Assembly: GCF_030268885.1 (NCBI RefSeq)
Contig: NZ_BSSA01000016.1
Coordinates: 124,001-188,000 of the forward strand
DNA: 64,000 nucleotides
Direction of reading: 5' to 3'
Origin: Kitasatospora phosalacinea
Lineage (GTDB): Bacteria > Actinomycetota > Actinomycetes > Streptomycetales > Streptomycetaceae
The position numbers and the translations under genes are program-made. Below are positions 24,995-35,109 of this stretch, piece after piece. The notes under the pieces are model-generated. The model was not told the DNA's origin, searched no databases, and worked only from the letters and a program-made list of their open reading frames with translations. Position 1 is the stretch's first letter, and every line of letters starts with the position of its first letter.

Positions 24995-25824
24995 GCATGG
25001 TCGCGCGACGGCTGTTCGGCAGCAAGCGGACGTACGAGGCCCCGGCCCCGCACCCGAGCGGTGCCAAGCCGCCGAAGATCCCCGGCGAGCTGGTCCCCAA
25101 CCACGTCGCGGTGGTCATGGACGGCAACGGCCGCTGGGCCAAGGAGCGCGGCCTGCCCCGGACCGAGGGCCACCGGGTCGGCGAGGGCGTCGTCCTGGAC
25201 GTGCTGCGCGGCTGCCTGGAGGTCGGGGTCAAGAACCTCTCGCTGTACGCCTTCTCCACCGAGAACTGGAAGCGCTCCCCGGACGAGGTGAAGTTCCTGA
25301 TGAACTTCAACCGGGACGTGATCCGCCGCCGCCGCGACGAGATGGACGCCATGGGCATCCGGATCCGCTGGGCCGGCCGGATGCCGCGGATGTGGAAGAG
25401 CGTGGTCCAGGAGCTCCAGGTCGCCCAGGAGCAGACCAAGAACAACGACGCGATGACGCTGTACTTCTGCCTCAACTACGGCGGCCGGGCCGAGATCGCC
25501 GACGCCGCGCTGGCCATCGCCCGCGACGTCGCCGCCGGGAAGCTCAACCCGGAGAAGGTCAACGAGAAGCTGTTCGCCAAGTACCTGTACTACCCGGACA
25601 TGCCGGACGTCGACCTGTTCCTGCGCCCCAGCGGCGAGCAGCGCACCTCCAACTTCCTGGCCTGGCAGTCCGCCTACGCCGAACTGGTCTTCCAGGACGT
25701 GCTCTGGCCGGACTTCGACCGCCGCGACCTGTGGCGCGCCTGCGAGCAGTACGCCAGCCGCGACCGCCGCTTCGGCGGGGCGCTCCCCAACGAGGTCGCC
25801 GCCGAGCTCCCGCCGCAGCGCTGA
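24991..25824 (+). CDS. uppS: Isoprenyl (undecaprenyl) diphosphate synthase
   Basis: A cis-prenyltransferase of 277 residues that makes the lipid carrier for peptidoglycan precursors by adding isopentenyl units. VVMDGNGRWAKERGLPRTEGH (substrate P-loop with catalytic Asp, about residues 44-64), LSLYAFSTENWKR and LRPSGEQRTSNFL (C-terminal Arg/Ser contacts, about 211) are all intact. The start overlaps the recO stop. A second ATG two codons later is also possible. Confidence 0.95.
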   Translation: MSMVARRLFGSKRTYEAPAPHPSGAKPPKIPGELVPNHVAVVMDGNGRWAKERGLPRTEGHRVGEGVVLDVLRGCLEVGVKNLSLYAFSTENWKRSPDEVKFLMNFNRDVIRRRRDEMDAMGIRIRWAGRMPRMWKSVVQELQVAQEQTKNNDAMTLYFCLNYGGRAEIADAALAIARDVAAGKLNPEKVNEKLFAKYLYYPDMPDVDLFLRPSGEQRTSNFLAWQSAYAELVFQDVLWPDFDRRDLWRACEQYASRDRRFGGALPNEVAAELPPQR

Positions 25825-25913
25825 CCCGCGGTCCGTCGGCGCGCCGGTCTGCGGCCCCGCCGGCGCGCCGGTCCGCGGGCCGCCACCGTGCCGACCCGCA
25901 CCGCAGCGACGGC

Positions 25914-25951
25914 CGAGGGCCCGGATCGGACTGCTCCGATCCGGGCCCTCG
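25914..25951. terminator. Bidirectional terminator between uppS and zur
   Basis: Perfect 17-bp arms (25914-25930 and 25935-25951) around the loop CTGC, with the centre GGATCGGA/TCCGATCC. It lies between convergent genes. Confidence 0.85.
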
Positions 25952-26004
25952 CTGTTGCGCCCTTGCCGGGGCCGGGCGGCGCCTGCCACCCGGTCGCGGT
26001 GCGG

Positions 26005-26424
26005 CTACTCCGCCTGCTGCTTGGCGGCGCAGTCGCCGCAGGTGCCGAAGATCTCCAGGGTGTGCGCGATGTCGCTGAAGCCGTGCTCGGCGGCGACCGC
26101 GTTGGCCCAGCGCTCGACGGCGGGGCCCTCGACCTCGACGGTCGCCCCGCAGTGCCGGCACACCAGGTGGTGGTGGTGCCCGCTGCTGCACCGCCGGTAG
26201 ACCGCCTCGCCCTCGGCGGTGCGCAGCACGTCCACCTCGCCGGCCTCGGCCAGCGACTGCAGCGTGCGGTAGACGGTGGTCAGACCCACCGAGTCGCCCC
26301 GGTGCTTGAGCATGTCGTGCAGTTCCTGCGCGCTGCGGAAGTCCTCGATCTCGTCCAGGACCGCCGAGACGGCGGTGCGCTGCCGAGTCGATCGCGTGCG
26401 CGGTGACGGGCCTGCGGTGGTCAC
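26005..26424 (-). CDS. zur: Zinc uptake regulator Zur (Fur family)
   Basis: A 139-residue Fur-family repressor. The winged helix (TRQRTAVSAVLDEIEDFRSAQELHDML and SVGLTTVYRTLQSLAEAGEV, about residues 10-75) is followed by a dimer domain with GHHHHLVCRHCG and a final CGDC: two Cys pairs plus a His cluster for structural and sensing zinc. The GTG at 26424 is preferred because AGGAGG lies 7 nt upstream. It is the last gene of the znuA-znuC-znuB-zur unit, 35 nt after znuB, and the Zur boxes before znuA make it likely that Zur represses its own operon. Confidence 0.9.
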   Translation of the reverse strand: MTTAGPSPRTRSTRQRTAVSAVLDEIEDFRSAQELHDMLKHRGDSVGLTTVYRTLQSLAEAGEVDVLRTAEGEAVYRRCSSGHHHHLVCRHCGATVEVEGPAVERWANAVAAEHGFSDIAHTLEIFGTCGDCAAKQQAE

Positions 26425-26459
26425 CGTGGGTCCTCCTGCTGATCGGGTGGTTTCGCACA

Positions 26460-27476
26460 TCATTGTGCCAGCCCCCGACTTGACAGTGACTCCCCCGACA
26501 ACGGCTTGTCGACCGCGGTCCCCGCCGGTGTCCGGGCCGGCTCCGTGGTCTCCAGGACCGTGCCGACGCCCTCCGCGGTTCCCGGTTCGCGGGTGGGGTT
26601 CGCGCCGCCGCCGGTCAGGGCCACGTCGCACACCGCCGGGCCGTGCTCGACGGAGGCCCGGTGGCGCCGTCTGGCCAGCGGGGCGGCGATCGCGCTGAAC
26701 AGGGCGAAGGTGAGGATGGCCAGGAACACGATGGTCGGCCCGGACGGCAGGTCGGCCTGGTAGGAGGTGCCGACGCCGAGCAGCGCCGTCACCACGCCCA
26801 CGCCGATCGCGGTGGCCTGGGTGGCCGCGAAGGACCGGGTCAGCTGCTGGGCGGCCGCCACCGGGACCACCATCAGCGCGCTCACCAGCAGCAGGCCGAC
26901 CACCCGCATGGCGACGGTCACGGTGACCGCGGCCATCACCGCGAGCAGCAGGTTGATCACCCGCACCGGCAGGCCGGTCACCCGGGCGAACTCCTCGTCC
27001 TGGCAGACCGCGAACAGTTGGCGGCGCAGGCCGATGGTCACCGCGAGCACCACCGCCGCGAGCAGGCCGATCACCGCCAGGTCGCCGGGGGAGACGAACA
27101 GGATGGAGCCCCACAGGTAGCTCTCCAGGCTGCCCGCGCCGGACTGGCTGCTCATCGAGACCAGCAGCTTGCCGCCGGCCATGCCGCCGTAGAAGAGCAT
27201 CGCCAGCGCGATGTCGCCGCGCTGGTTGCCGCGGGCCCGGACCAGTTCCATCACGACGGCGCCGAGCACGCAGACCAGCACCGCCGTCCACATCGGGTTG
27301 GCCTGGAACAGGAAGCCGAGGCCGACGCCGGTCAGCGCGACGTGCCCGATGCCGTCGCCCATCAGCGCCTGTCGGCGCTGCACCAGGTAGATGCCGATCG
27401 AGGGGGCGGTGACGCCGACCAGGACGGCGGCGAGGAACGCCCGCTGCATGAAGTCGGGCTGGAACATCTCGATCAT
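26460..27476 (-). CDS. znuB: Zinc ABC transporter permease
   Basis: A 338-residue membrane protein of the ABC-3 family with about eight helices over residues 10-290. GHVALTGVGLGFL and the MRVVGLLLVSALMVVPVAAAQ segment are typical of metal-uptake permeases. The last 50 residues are a hydrophilic tail unusual for the family. Its ATG overlaps the end of znuC by 4 nt, so the two are translationally coupled. Specificity for zinc is inferred from zur and the His-rich ZnuA in the same operon. Confidence 0.92.
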   Translation of the reverse strand: MIEMFQPDFMQRAFLAAVLVGVTAPSIGIYLVQRRQALMGDGIGHVALTGVGLGFLFQANPMWTAVLVCVLGAVVMELVRARGNQRGDIALAMLFYGGMAGGKLLVSMSSQSGAGSLESYLWGSILFVSPGDLAVIGLLAAVVLAVTIGLRRQLFAVCQDEEFARVTGLPVRVINLLLAVMAAVTVTVAMRVVGLLLVSALMVVPVAAAQQLTRSFAATQATAIGVGVVTALLGVGTSYQADLPSGPTIVFLAILTFALFSAIAAPLARRRHRASVEHGPAVCDVALTGGGANPTREPGTAEGVGTVLETTEPARTPAGTAVDKPLSGESLSSRGLAQ

Positions 27477-28327
27477 GCCAGTAGCCCCTGGGGGGTGCGG
27501 TGGTGGTCGTCGGCGTGCGGGTGGACGTGGTCGTGGCCGGGCAGCGCGTGCTGGCCGACGTTCCGCGGCGGCGGCCCGTCGTGCGCCACGCAGCCGTCGC
27601 GGAGCACCACGGCGCGGTCGATCAGCGGCTCCAGCGGGCCGAGCTCGTGCAGCACCAGCAGCACCGCGCAGCCGCGTTCCACCTCGCTGCGGAGGATGTC
27701 GGCGAGCACCTGCTGGCTGTCCACATCGACCCCGGCCATCGGCTCGTCCATGATCAGCAGGTCGGGGACGCCGACCAGGGCGCGGGCGATCAGCACCCGC
27801 TGGTGCTGTCCGCCGGACAGGTGGGCCACCCCGTCGCCGGCCCGGTCCAGCATGCCGACGGAGGTCAGCGCCCGGTCCACCGCGGCCCGGTCCTTGCGGC
27901 GGAACGGCAGCAACCCGTGCTGCGGCAGCCGCCCGGTGGAGACCACCTCGCGGACGGTGGCCGGCACCCCGGCGGCCGCGGTGGTGCGCTGCGGGACGTA
28001 CCCGATCCGGTGCCAGTCCCGGAACCTGCGGTGGGGTCGGCCGAACAGTTCCAGGTCGCCGCGGTCCAGCGGCACCGAACCGATCACGCTCTTCACGGTG
28101 GTGGACTTGCCGGAGCCGTTGGCGCCCAGCAGGGCGACCACTTCGCCCGGGCGGACGGTCAGGTCGACGCCGCGCAGCACCGGCCGTCCTCCGACGGTGG
28201 CGACCGCGCCCCGGAGGGCGACGACCGCGGGGCCGCTGCGCTCGGGCCCGGCCTCCCCGGGGCCGGTGCCCTCGGAGGAGGACGGCCGCGGCCGGTCGGA
28301 GTCTGTCGTGGTGGTGACAGCACTCAT
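27473..28327 (-). CDS. znuC: Zinc ABC transporter ATP-binding protein
   Basis: A 284-residue ABC ATPase. Walker A GANGSGKST is at about residue 69, the signature is LSGGQHQRV, Walker B is LLIMDEPMAGVD and the switch His is in LLVLHELG. A polar N-terminal 25 residues precede the usual start of the domain. The stop overlaps the start of znuB, and it begins 51 nt after znuA. It energises import by ZnuB. Confidence 0.93.
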   Translation of the reverse strand: MSAVTTTTDSDRPRPSSSEGTGPGEAGPERSGPAVVALRGAVATVGGRPVLRGVDLTVRPGEVVALLGANGSGKSTTVKSVIGSVPLDRGDLELFGRPHRRFRDWHRIGYVPQRTTAAAGVPATVREVVSTGRLPQHGLLPFRRKDRAAVDRALTSVGMLDRAGDGVAHLSGGQHQRVLIARALVGVPDLLIMDEPMAGVDVDSQQVLADILRSEVERGCAVLLVLHELGPLEPLIDRAVVLRDGCVAHDGPPPRNVGQHALPGHDHVHPHADDHHRTPQGLLA

Positions 28328-28378
28328 GGTGGTTTCCTCGCTCTGCTCTCGCCGCTCGCTCGGGTCCGCTCGAATGGT

Positions 28379-29347
28379 TCAGCGGGCGCCGAGCGCGGCC
28401 CGCAGGTTGGTCAGGTTCTGCCGCATGACGGAGAAGTAGTCGTTCCGGTCCGGCTCCTTGATCCCCTCCAGGGGGTCGAGCACGGCGGTCTTGAGCCCCA
28501 GGTCGGTGGCGACGGTCTCGGCCAGCTTGGGGCTGACCAGGGCTTCGAAGAAGACGGTGGTCGCGCCGTTCTCCTTGGCGGCGCGCTGGATCGCGGCCAT
28601 CCGGGACGGGGTGGGCTCGGCCTCCGGGTCGACCCCGTTGATCGCGACCTGCTCCAGCCCGTAGTGGTCGGCGAGGTAGCCGAACGCGGCGTGGCTGGTG
28701 ACGAAGGTCCGGGTGCCGGTGTCGGCCAGGCCGTCCTTGAACTCCTGGTCCAGGGAGGTCAACCGGGCCACCAGGTCGTCGGTGTTGCGCCGGTAGTCGG
28801 CGGCGTTGGCGGGGTCGATCTCGGCGAACTCGGCGCCCACGCTGCGGGCCACCGCCGCGTACCGGGTCGGGTCCAGCCAGATGTGCGGGTCGCCGGCCGG
28901 GCCCTCGTGCTCGTGCCCGTGCTCGCCGTCGTGCGCCTCGTTCTCGTCGTCCCCGCCCTCGTCGAGGTGGTGGTCCACCAGGGGGGAGGCGGCGGTGGCG
29001 TCCACCGCGTGCTTGACGCGGGACTGCGCGACGGCCTTGTCCACGGTCGGCTGCAGGCCCTTCAGGTAGACCACCGCGTCGGCCCGCTGGACGGCCGCGA
29101 CCTGCTTGGCCGTCAGTTCCAGGTCGTGCGGTTCCACGCCGGGAGCGGTCAGGTCGGTGACCTTGACGTGCTCCCCGCCTATCTGCCGGGTCAGGAACTC
29201 CATCGGGTAGAAGGAGGCCACCACCTCCAGCTTGTCGCCGTCCTTGCCCGCCGCGCTGCTGACGCCGCCGCAGCCGGAGAGCAGCAGCGATCCGACGAGA
29301 GCGGTGACAGCGAGTGCTGCCGGGGTGGAGGTGCGGCGAATCTTCAT
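28379..29347 (-). CDS. znuA: Zinc-binding lipoprotein ZnuA
   Basis: A 322-residue solute-binding protein anchored outside the membrane. The signal peptide ends in the lipobox LLLSGC (Cys26). The mature protein has the cluster A-1 fold with zinc ligands in APGVEPHDLEL and VTSHAAFGY. It also has an acidic His-rich loop (HHLDEGGDD through HDGEHGHEHEG, about residues 122-145) characteristic of zinc-specific members. The ATG at 29347 is chosen so that the signal peptide begins MKIRRTS; ATGs at 29356 and 29362 would add only a few residues and overlap a Zur box. Confidence 0.93.
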   Translation of the reverse strand: MKIRRTSTPAALAVTALVGSLLLSGCGGVSSAAGKDGDKLEVVASFYPMEFLTRQIGGEHVKVTDLTAPGVEPHDLELTAKQVAAVQRADAVVYLKGLQPTVDKAVAQSRVKHAVDATAASPLVDHHLDEGGDDENEAHDGEHGHEHEGPAGDPHIWLDPTRYAAVARSVGAEFAEIDPANAADYRRNTDDLVARLTSLDQEFKDGLADTGTRTFVTSHAAFGYLADHYGLEQVAINGVDPEAEPTPSRMAAIQRAAKENGATTVFFEALVSPKLAETVATDLGLKTAVLDPLEGIKEPDRNDYFSVMRQNLTNLRAALGAR

Positions 29348-29361
29348 GACAACCATTCTCA
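29347..29361. promoter_or_regulatory. Zur box 1 (proximal)
   Basis: TGACAACCATTCTCA, read on the minus strand as TGAGAATGGTTGTCA, matches the actinomycete Zur consensus TGAAAATGATTTTCA at most positions. It directly precedes the znuA start codon and covers the likely transcription start. Confidence 0.75.
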
Positions 29362-29366
29362 TCTTA
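29361..29366 (-). promoter_or_regulatory. Probable -10 box of znuA
   Basis: TAAGAT on the minus strand fits TAnnnT and sits exactly between the two Zur boxes, so Zur binding should block RNA polymerase. Confidence 0.5.
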
Positions 29367-29368
29367 TC

Positions 29369-29383
29369 TGGAAATGATTGTCA
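29369..29383. promoter_or_regulatory. Zur box 2 (distal)
   Basis: TGGAAATGATTGTCA is close to the consensus TGAAAATGATTTTCA and lies 22 bp from the first box, two helical turns, on the same face of DNA. Confidence 0.8.
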
Positions 29384-29608
29384 ACTTGCGTTGGGTGGAC
29401 GCCCGTGCGGCCGGGCCGCCGCGCCCCCGCCGGGCGGCCGCCAACACGCCGGAGAACGCACGGCTGTTCACCCCCGGTACAGCCACCCGGCGGCCCGCCC
29501 GTGCCACTATCGAGTTGAACCCCGCCCCTGCATCCCCGGTACCCTGAGTTATTCGGGCGCGTGCAACCAGCCGCGTCCTGACCGCGCCGTCGTACTGAAG
29601 AGAGCACT

Positions 29609-30991
<1,383 letters not shown>

Positions 30992-31028
30992 CACCGGGCA
31001 CCGGAAGCAGCACCGCAGTCAGCTTTAC

Positions 31029-31074
31029 GTCCGGCCGACGGGCGCCCCTCCCCGGGGCGTCCCGTCGGCCGGAC
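31029..31074. terminator. Bidirectional terminator after glyS
   Basis: GTCCGGCCGACGGG (31029-31042) pairs perfectly with CCCGTCGGCCGGAC (31061-31074), and inside it CGCCCC pairs with GGGGCG. It separates convergent genes. Confidence 0.85.
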
Positions 31075-31201
31075 GGCGTTCTCGGGGCGGGCGGGTCCGA
31101 TGCCCGGCTCAGCCACCCCGTCCCCCCCTCCTGGTCGGCGCAGCCGTTCCCTGTCCCTGTCCCCGTCTCCGTCCCCGGGCCGGTGCGGTGCGGAGGTCCG
31201 C

Positions 31202-32803
31202 TCAGCGGCGCAGGCGGGACTTCGGCCGGGAACGGGGCGCCGACTCGGTCGGCAGTCCCGCGGTGCGCAGCGCCGCGAGCACGCTGCGGGTCCGACTCTC
31301 CTCCAGGCCGTCGGCGGCGGACAGCATCGCGTCGTACAACTCCGCCGAATCCCGGACCTCGGCCGCGAACTGGCCGACATCGCTCGCCGAACGCATCCGC
31401 ACCAGCTCACCGACCAGCTCGGCCGCCGATTCCCCGTCCAACGCTGCGGCGATCGCGGCGACCTCCCCGGCCGGTCGGCCAGCTGCCTGGCGCAGCAGGT
31501 GCCGGACATCGTCGGAGCGCCCCGCCGCCCGCAACTGCCTGGTCAGCTCGGAGAGTTCAGCGGCGGGTGCGGAGGCCCGCTCCCACAGCATGGTCTGTCC
31601 GTCGGCGGACTGCCCGGACTGCGCCAGCGCCGCGAGCAGCGTCGGGAGGACCTGTGCGCTCACCGACCACAGGGAGTGGAACAGGTCGGCGGCCTCGTCC
31701 ACCAGCCCTTCGCGGCGCAGCTCGGCCAGCGCGGCGGCCGCGTGCTCCGGGGCGCCGCCGGCCACCGACCTGGCCAGGTAGGTGGAGGAACCGGCCGGCC
31801 CTTCGGCGCGCAGCAAGGTGGCCAGCGCGGCCAGGTCGACCGGAGTGACCATCAGTGCTGCCCGGCCCACGAGGGCCGCGGACTCGTGCACCGCACCCTG
31901 CCGGTGCAGGTCGGCGATCCGCTGGACGAGAGCGATCAGTTCCGCGCCCGTCCGGGGCCGGGGCCCGGACGCGGGGCGGCCGGGGCTTCCGGGCCCGCTG
32001 CCGGTGCTGCTCCCGCTGTTCTCGCTCCCGGCCCTGTTGGCGGCGAGTCCTGTGCGGGGAACGCGGGTGCCCGCCCAGGAGGTACCGACGGGTCCCTCCG
32101 GTTCGGTGTCCGGGCCGCTGCCCCGGGCGGCAGCGTCGTGCCGCCCGCTGTCGGTGCGGGGCGGGGCGACGGGGGAGGCCGTGTGGTCGTCGTCCTGCTG
32201 GGCGGGCCGCGGTGGGCGGCTGATCCTGAACCGGGCGCCGCGCAGTTGCGGGGCCTCGATGGCCGGGGGAGCGTACGGGGAGCCGGCGTCGGTCGTGCCG
32301 GTCGATCCGTCGGGCGCGGTGCCCCGGTCGTGGACGGGGGCGGGTCGGTGTCCGCCGCCGAAGCGAGCCCCGGTCGGGAACTGGCGCTGCGGAGGTACGG
32401 GGGAAGCGGCCGGCCCGGTCGGCTCGGCCGGGCGGCGGGGCCGGGGCTCTTCGGCGAGGCCCCGGGGCGTGCCCTGCGGGGCGGGAGAGGGACCGTTGGC
32501 CAGTCGGCCCGCCAACTGCCGGTCCTCGGCGGCCAGGAGGCGGTCGCTCAGCTCCAGGCAGCGTGCGCCGAGTCCTTCGCGGAGGTGCTGCACCTGGGCG
32601 AGTTGCCGCAGCAGTTCGGGGTCGGGCTGCCTGGGCGGACGGCCGTACGCGGGCGCGTGGTCGGGTTCGCGGCCGCCCCGGACGGCCTCGGCGAGTCTGC
32701 GCTCGCGCTGCGCGGCGAACTGCCGTGCCCTCAGGAGTTCGTCCAACTCCGCTCTGAGCGTTTGGACGTCGGCCGAGTCCGGCCCTGGATTGTGTACGGT
32801 CAT
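31202..32803 (-). CDS. Unknown protein: coiled coil, disordered linker and alpha-solenoid
   Basis: A 533-residue protein in three parts. Residues about 10-110 are charged and helical (VQTLRAELDELLRARQFAAQRERRL), likely a coiled coil. Residues about 115-280 are a Pro/Arg/Gly-rich, probably disordered linker. Residues about 285-515 are a set of paired helices of about 35 residues each (LVQRIADLHRQGAVHESAALVGRA, LAELRREGLVDEAADLFHSL, LTRQLRAAGRSDDVRHLLRQAAG), an alpha-solenoid like PPR/TPR proteins. I know no function; the shape suggests a protein- or RNA-binding scaffold. The ATG at 32803 begins just before the coiled coil; the longer frame upstream is Arg/Gly-rich. The C-terminus is basic. Confidence 0.7.
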   Translation of the reverse strand: MTVHNPGPDSADVQTLRAELDELLRARQFAAQRERRLAEAVRGGREPDHAPAYGRPPRQPDPELLRQLAQVQHLREGLGARCLELSDRLLAAEDRQLAGRLANGPSPAPQGTPRGLAEEPRPRRPAEPTGPAASPVPPQRQFPTGARFGGGHRPAPVHDRGTAPDGSTGTTDAGSPYAPPAIEAPQLRGARFRISRPPRPAQQDDDHTASPVAPPRTDSGRHDAAARGSGPDTEPEGPVGTSWAGTRVPRTGLAANRAGSENSGSSTGSGPGSPGRPASGPRPRTGAELIALVQRIADLHRQGAVHESAALVGRAALMVTPVDLAALATLLRAEGPAGSSTYLARSVAGGAPEHAAAALAELRREGLVDEAADLFHSLWSVSAQVLPTLLAALAQSGQSADGQTMLWERASAPAAELSELTRQLRAAGRSDDVRHLLRQAAGRPAGEVAAIAAALDGESAAELVGELVRMRSASDVGQFAAEVRDSAELYDAMLSAADGLEESRTRSVLAALRTAGLPTESAPRSRPKSRLRR

Positions 32804-33059
32804 CGCGCCCCGCCCGACCTCTCCATGGAGGCCACCCGACCGGCCCCCGAACACAACAACTGGTGGCCATCCTGGCGCTGTCATACGGCAGCCACGTTAC
32901 GGGAGCAAGTCCTAACCTTTTCGAGATGGGGGTGTGAGCGGCCGGTGCGGCGCGCGAGACCGGTGGAACGCGGGATTCCGGCCAAATACCCTTCGGATCA
33001 GCTCACTTGTGTGACAGCAGGGACAACTGCCGCTCCAGCAGCGGCCATCAGGGACGAGG

Positions 33060-33638
33060 TCAGCCCGCGAGCCGTGACCTCGCCTCCATCAGGGCGAAAC
33101 CGAGCAGGTTCGAACCCTGCCACCGGGCAGGGGAGTTCGCCCGCTCGTCGTCGGCCGCGAGCCCGATGCCCCAGACCCGGTCGAGCGGGCTGGCTTCCAC
33201 CAGGACGCGCCCACCCGTGCCGAGCAGGTACGCACGGAGCCGTTCGTCCTGTCCGAACTTCGCGGTGCTGCCGACCACCACCAGTTCGAAGCGGTGCGCC
33301 ACCCACCGCTCCTCGTCGAACCCCGCGACCAGGCGGCCCAGGTTCTTCGCCTCCGCGGGCGTCCGCGCCCGGAGGATCCTCGGGACGGCCTCCTCGTCCC
33401 CGAACAGCCGGGCCTTCCCGGCCATCATCCAGTGCTCGGCGGTGCGGTACTCGACCCCGTCGACGGTGAACGGGGAGGGCCACCACTGGCTGAGTGCACC
33501 TGGCCCGATCTGCCCGTCCCGCTGCGGCCGGTGCCCCCAGAAGTGCAGGTACTTCGGGCAGGCCCCGGACGCGACCGCGGCCGTCAGTTGCTCGCGGGTG
33601 CGCGCCTCCAGCGGCGGGAGCACCGGGTTCGTCGTCAT
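33060..33638 (-). CDS. NADAR family protein (YbiA-like)
   Basis: A 192-residue protein of the NADAR domain family, named for its links with NAD and ADP-ribose. Members have been described as N-glycosidases or ADP-ribosyl-guanine hydrolases. LHFWGHRPQRDGQIGPGALSQWWPSPFTVDGVEYRTAEHWMMAGKA at about residues 32-77 contains the conserved aromatic and Glu/His positions, and the end NSPARWQGSNLLGFALMEAR is also typical. No DarT-like toxin or riboflavin gene is adjacent, so the setting does not define the substrate. The ATG at 33638 is the first good start. Confidence 0.88.
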   Translation of the reverse strand: MTTNPVLPPLEARTREQLTAAVASGACPKYLHFWGHRPQRDGQIGPGALSQWWPSPFTVDGVEYRTAEHWMMAGKARLFGDEEAVPRILRARTPAEAKNLGRLVAGFDEERWVAHRFELVVVGSTAKFGQDERLRAYLLGTGGRVLVEASPLDRVWGIGLAADDERANSPARWQGSNLLGFALMEARSRLAG

Positions 33639-34095
33639 GGCGCCATCATCGCACTGGCCCCGACCAGCGGCTTTCCATTTTCTGCATGGCCACCTGCCGC
33701 CGGACCCAACCGAGTTGTGGCACCGCCCCCCGTACGAGGGCACCCTCGTCCCGGCCCTGCTGCCCGACTCTCGCCATGCTCCGTCCGCCCGGGGACTCGT
33801 GGCAGTGCCTGCCGACCACGCCCGTACCGGCGAGCGCGGCCCCGGTGGCGGGGCCGATGGCCTGGTACGGGCGTCGGTCGGCAGGGTCGATCGCACTGTG
33901 CAGAAGTCAAGGAGCGGGAGGAGCGGGAGGAGGAACGCGATCAGGTCGGTGACGGTGCTGTCTGTCGGAGCATCGGCGGGGTGGTGCGGCTCCTCTCGGC
34001 CCGGGGACGGGCGGGCAGGTCGGGTGGGTCAGCTGGGTCGGATGCGAGGAGGGACGGCCGGACCCTCCGGTCGGCGGACCGTCCTCCTCGGGTGC
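33639..34095. other. Gene-poor region upstream of the NADAR gene
   Basis: 457 nt in which I see no convincing gene on either strand; open frames here are Arg/Pro-rich shadows. It has a short AT-rich stretch (33672-33687, CTTTCCATTTTCTGCA) that may hold the NADAR promoter, and GGAGGAGCGGGAGGAGG-type purine repeats near 33913. Confidence 0.4.
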
Positions 34096-35109
34096 TCAGC
34101 ATCCGGCCGGAGAACGGCGGTGTGAACCGGACCGGCTCCCGCCGGGCTGTCGCGAGCGCACCTCCCCGAAGCGGCTCCGCCGCTCGGGGCCGGGCCGCCG
34201 TCGCACCCCGGGATCGCGTCGGGCGGCGGCGGCCGCTCTCGTTCCGGCGGACGTCACCGGGCACGAACGGCCAGGGCGGGGGAGAGGCGCCCGGGCCCTG
34301 CTCCGGGCCCGTGGGCCGAGGGCCCGCACCTCGTCGGATGCTCGCACGAGGCGGTCGCACCCACTGGCCCCCGGGACCGTCGAGGACCCGGGCCCGGGAC
34401 GGGGCACTCCGGCGCCGGCCGGGTGATCCGGTCCGACCCCAGCTGGGTGATCCGGTCCGACCCCGGCCGCGGTGACCGGCAACCGCCTCGACGATCCGGC
34501 GTACCACCGGCTCGTCGGGAATCCGGACACGACTCCCGGAACGGACCACTCCGTCAGGTGAACCCTCTGCACTGACACTCCTTCCGTGAGGAACCCGGTG
34601 GGCAGGCCGCTCGCCGGAGTCGGGGCGGCGGCACGCTCCCGGAACGGCCGGGACCGGCGCCACCGACCGGCCGCCGGTCCATGGCCGCGACCGTCCGCCG
34701 TGGACGCCACCGACCAGCACACGGCGGCCAGCGGCAGCTCCGCGCACACCGCCATCAACAGGGCGACCAGCAACTCGGACCGACCGGTCGCCGTCGCCAC
34801 GTCGCACCCGGCGTCCGCCACCAGCAGGGCGCCGGCCAGAACCGCGGGACCGAACGGCCCCCGTCCTCGGCGCAGTTGCACGGCGGCAGCGGACAGGGCC
34901 GCCGACTCGACCAGGTCGAGCACCGCCCAGGGCAGGCCGCCGGGAAACGAGGCGAGCAGCACCGCCCAGGGCAGCAGGACCGCCCCGCAGCCCAGGAACA
35001 GCACGTCCGGCCGCAGCCACCGGGCCCGAGGACCCGGAACCACCGGACGCCCCGCGCGGACGAGGCCACCCGCGCCGGCCCGGACGGGCACGTGAACGAA
35101 CCCGCTCAT
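34096..35109 (-). CDS. Unknown membrane protein with repetitive basic tail
   Basis: 337 codons if the frame is followed to its stop. The first 150 residues are membrane-like: four hydrophobic helices around RPDVLFLGCGAVLLPWAVLLAS, LPWAVLDLVESAALSAAAVQL, FGPAVLAGALLVADAG and LLVALLMAVCAELPLAAVCW. The remaining 180 residues are Pro/Arg/Gly-rich with an exact octapeptide duplication (GVGPDHPA twice), and could be either a real disordered tail or simply an open frame by high G+C. The ATG overlaps the stop of the upstream gene (ATGA), which supports translation of the membrane part. No family is recognised. Confidence 0.5.
   Translation of the reverse strand: MSGFVHVPVRAGAGGLVRAGRPVVPGPRARWLRPDVLFLGCGAVLLPWAVLLASFPGGLPWAVLDLVESAALSAAAVQLRRGRGPFGPAVLAGALLVADAGCDVATATGRSELLVALLMAVCAELPLAAVCWSVASTADGRGHGPAAGRWRRSRPFRERAAAPTPASGLPTGFLTEGVSVQRVHLTEWSVPGVVSGFPTSRWYAGSSRRLPVTAAGVGPDHPAGVGPDHPAGAGVPRPGPGSSTVPGASGCDRLVRASDEVRALGPRARSRARAPLPRPGRSCPVTSAGTRAAAAARRDPGVRRRPGPERRSRFGEVRSRQPGGSRSGSHRRSPAGC
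34421..34464. repeat. 20-bp direct repeat
   Basis: GGGTGATCCGGTCCGACCCC occurs at 34421-34440 and again at 34445-34464, separated by AGCT. The 24-bp period keeps the reading frame and duplicates eight residues in the tail of the membrane protein. Confidence 0.8.

Noticed and set aside
29384..29608. T-box riboswitch before glyS
   Set aside because: I could not find the conserved T-box bulge sequence or a following terminator, and a GTG start with a short leader fits better.
33060..33638. NADAR gene as half of a DarT-type toxin-antitoxin pair
   Set aside because: No DarT-like ADP-ribosyltransferase frame is adjacent on either strand.
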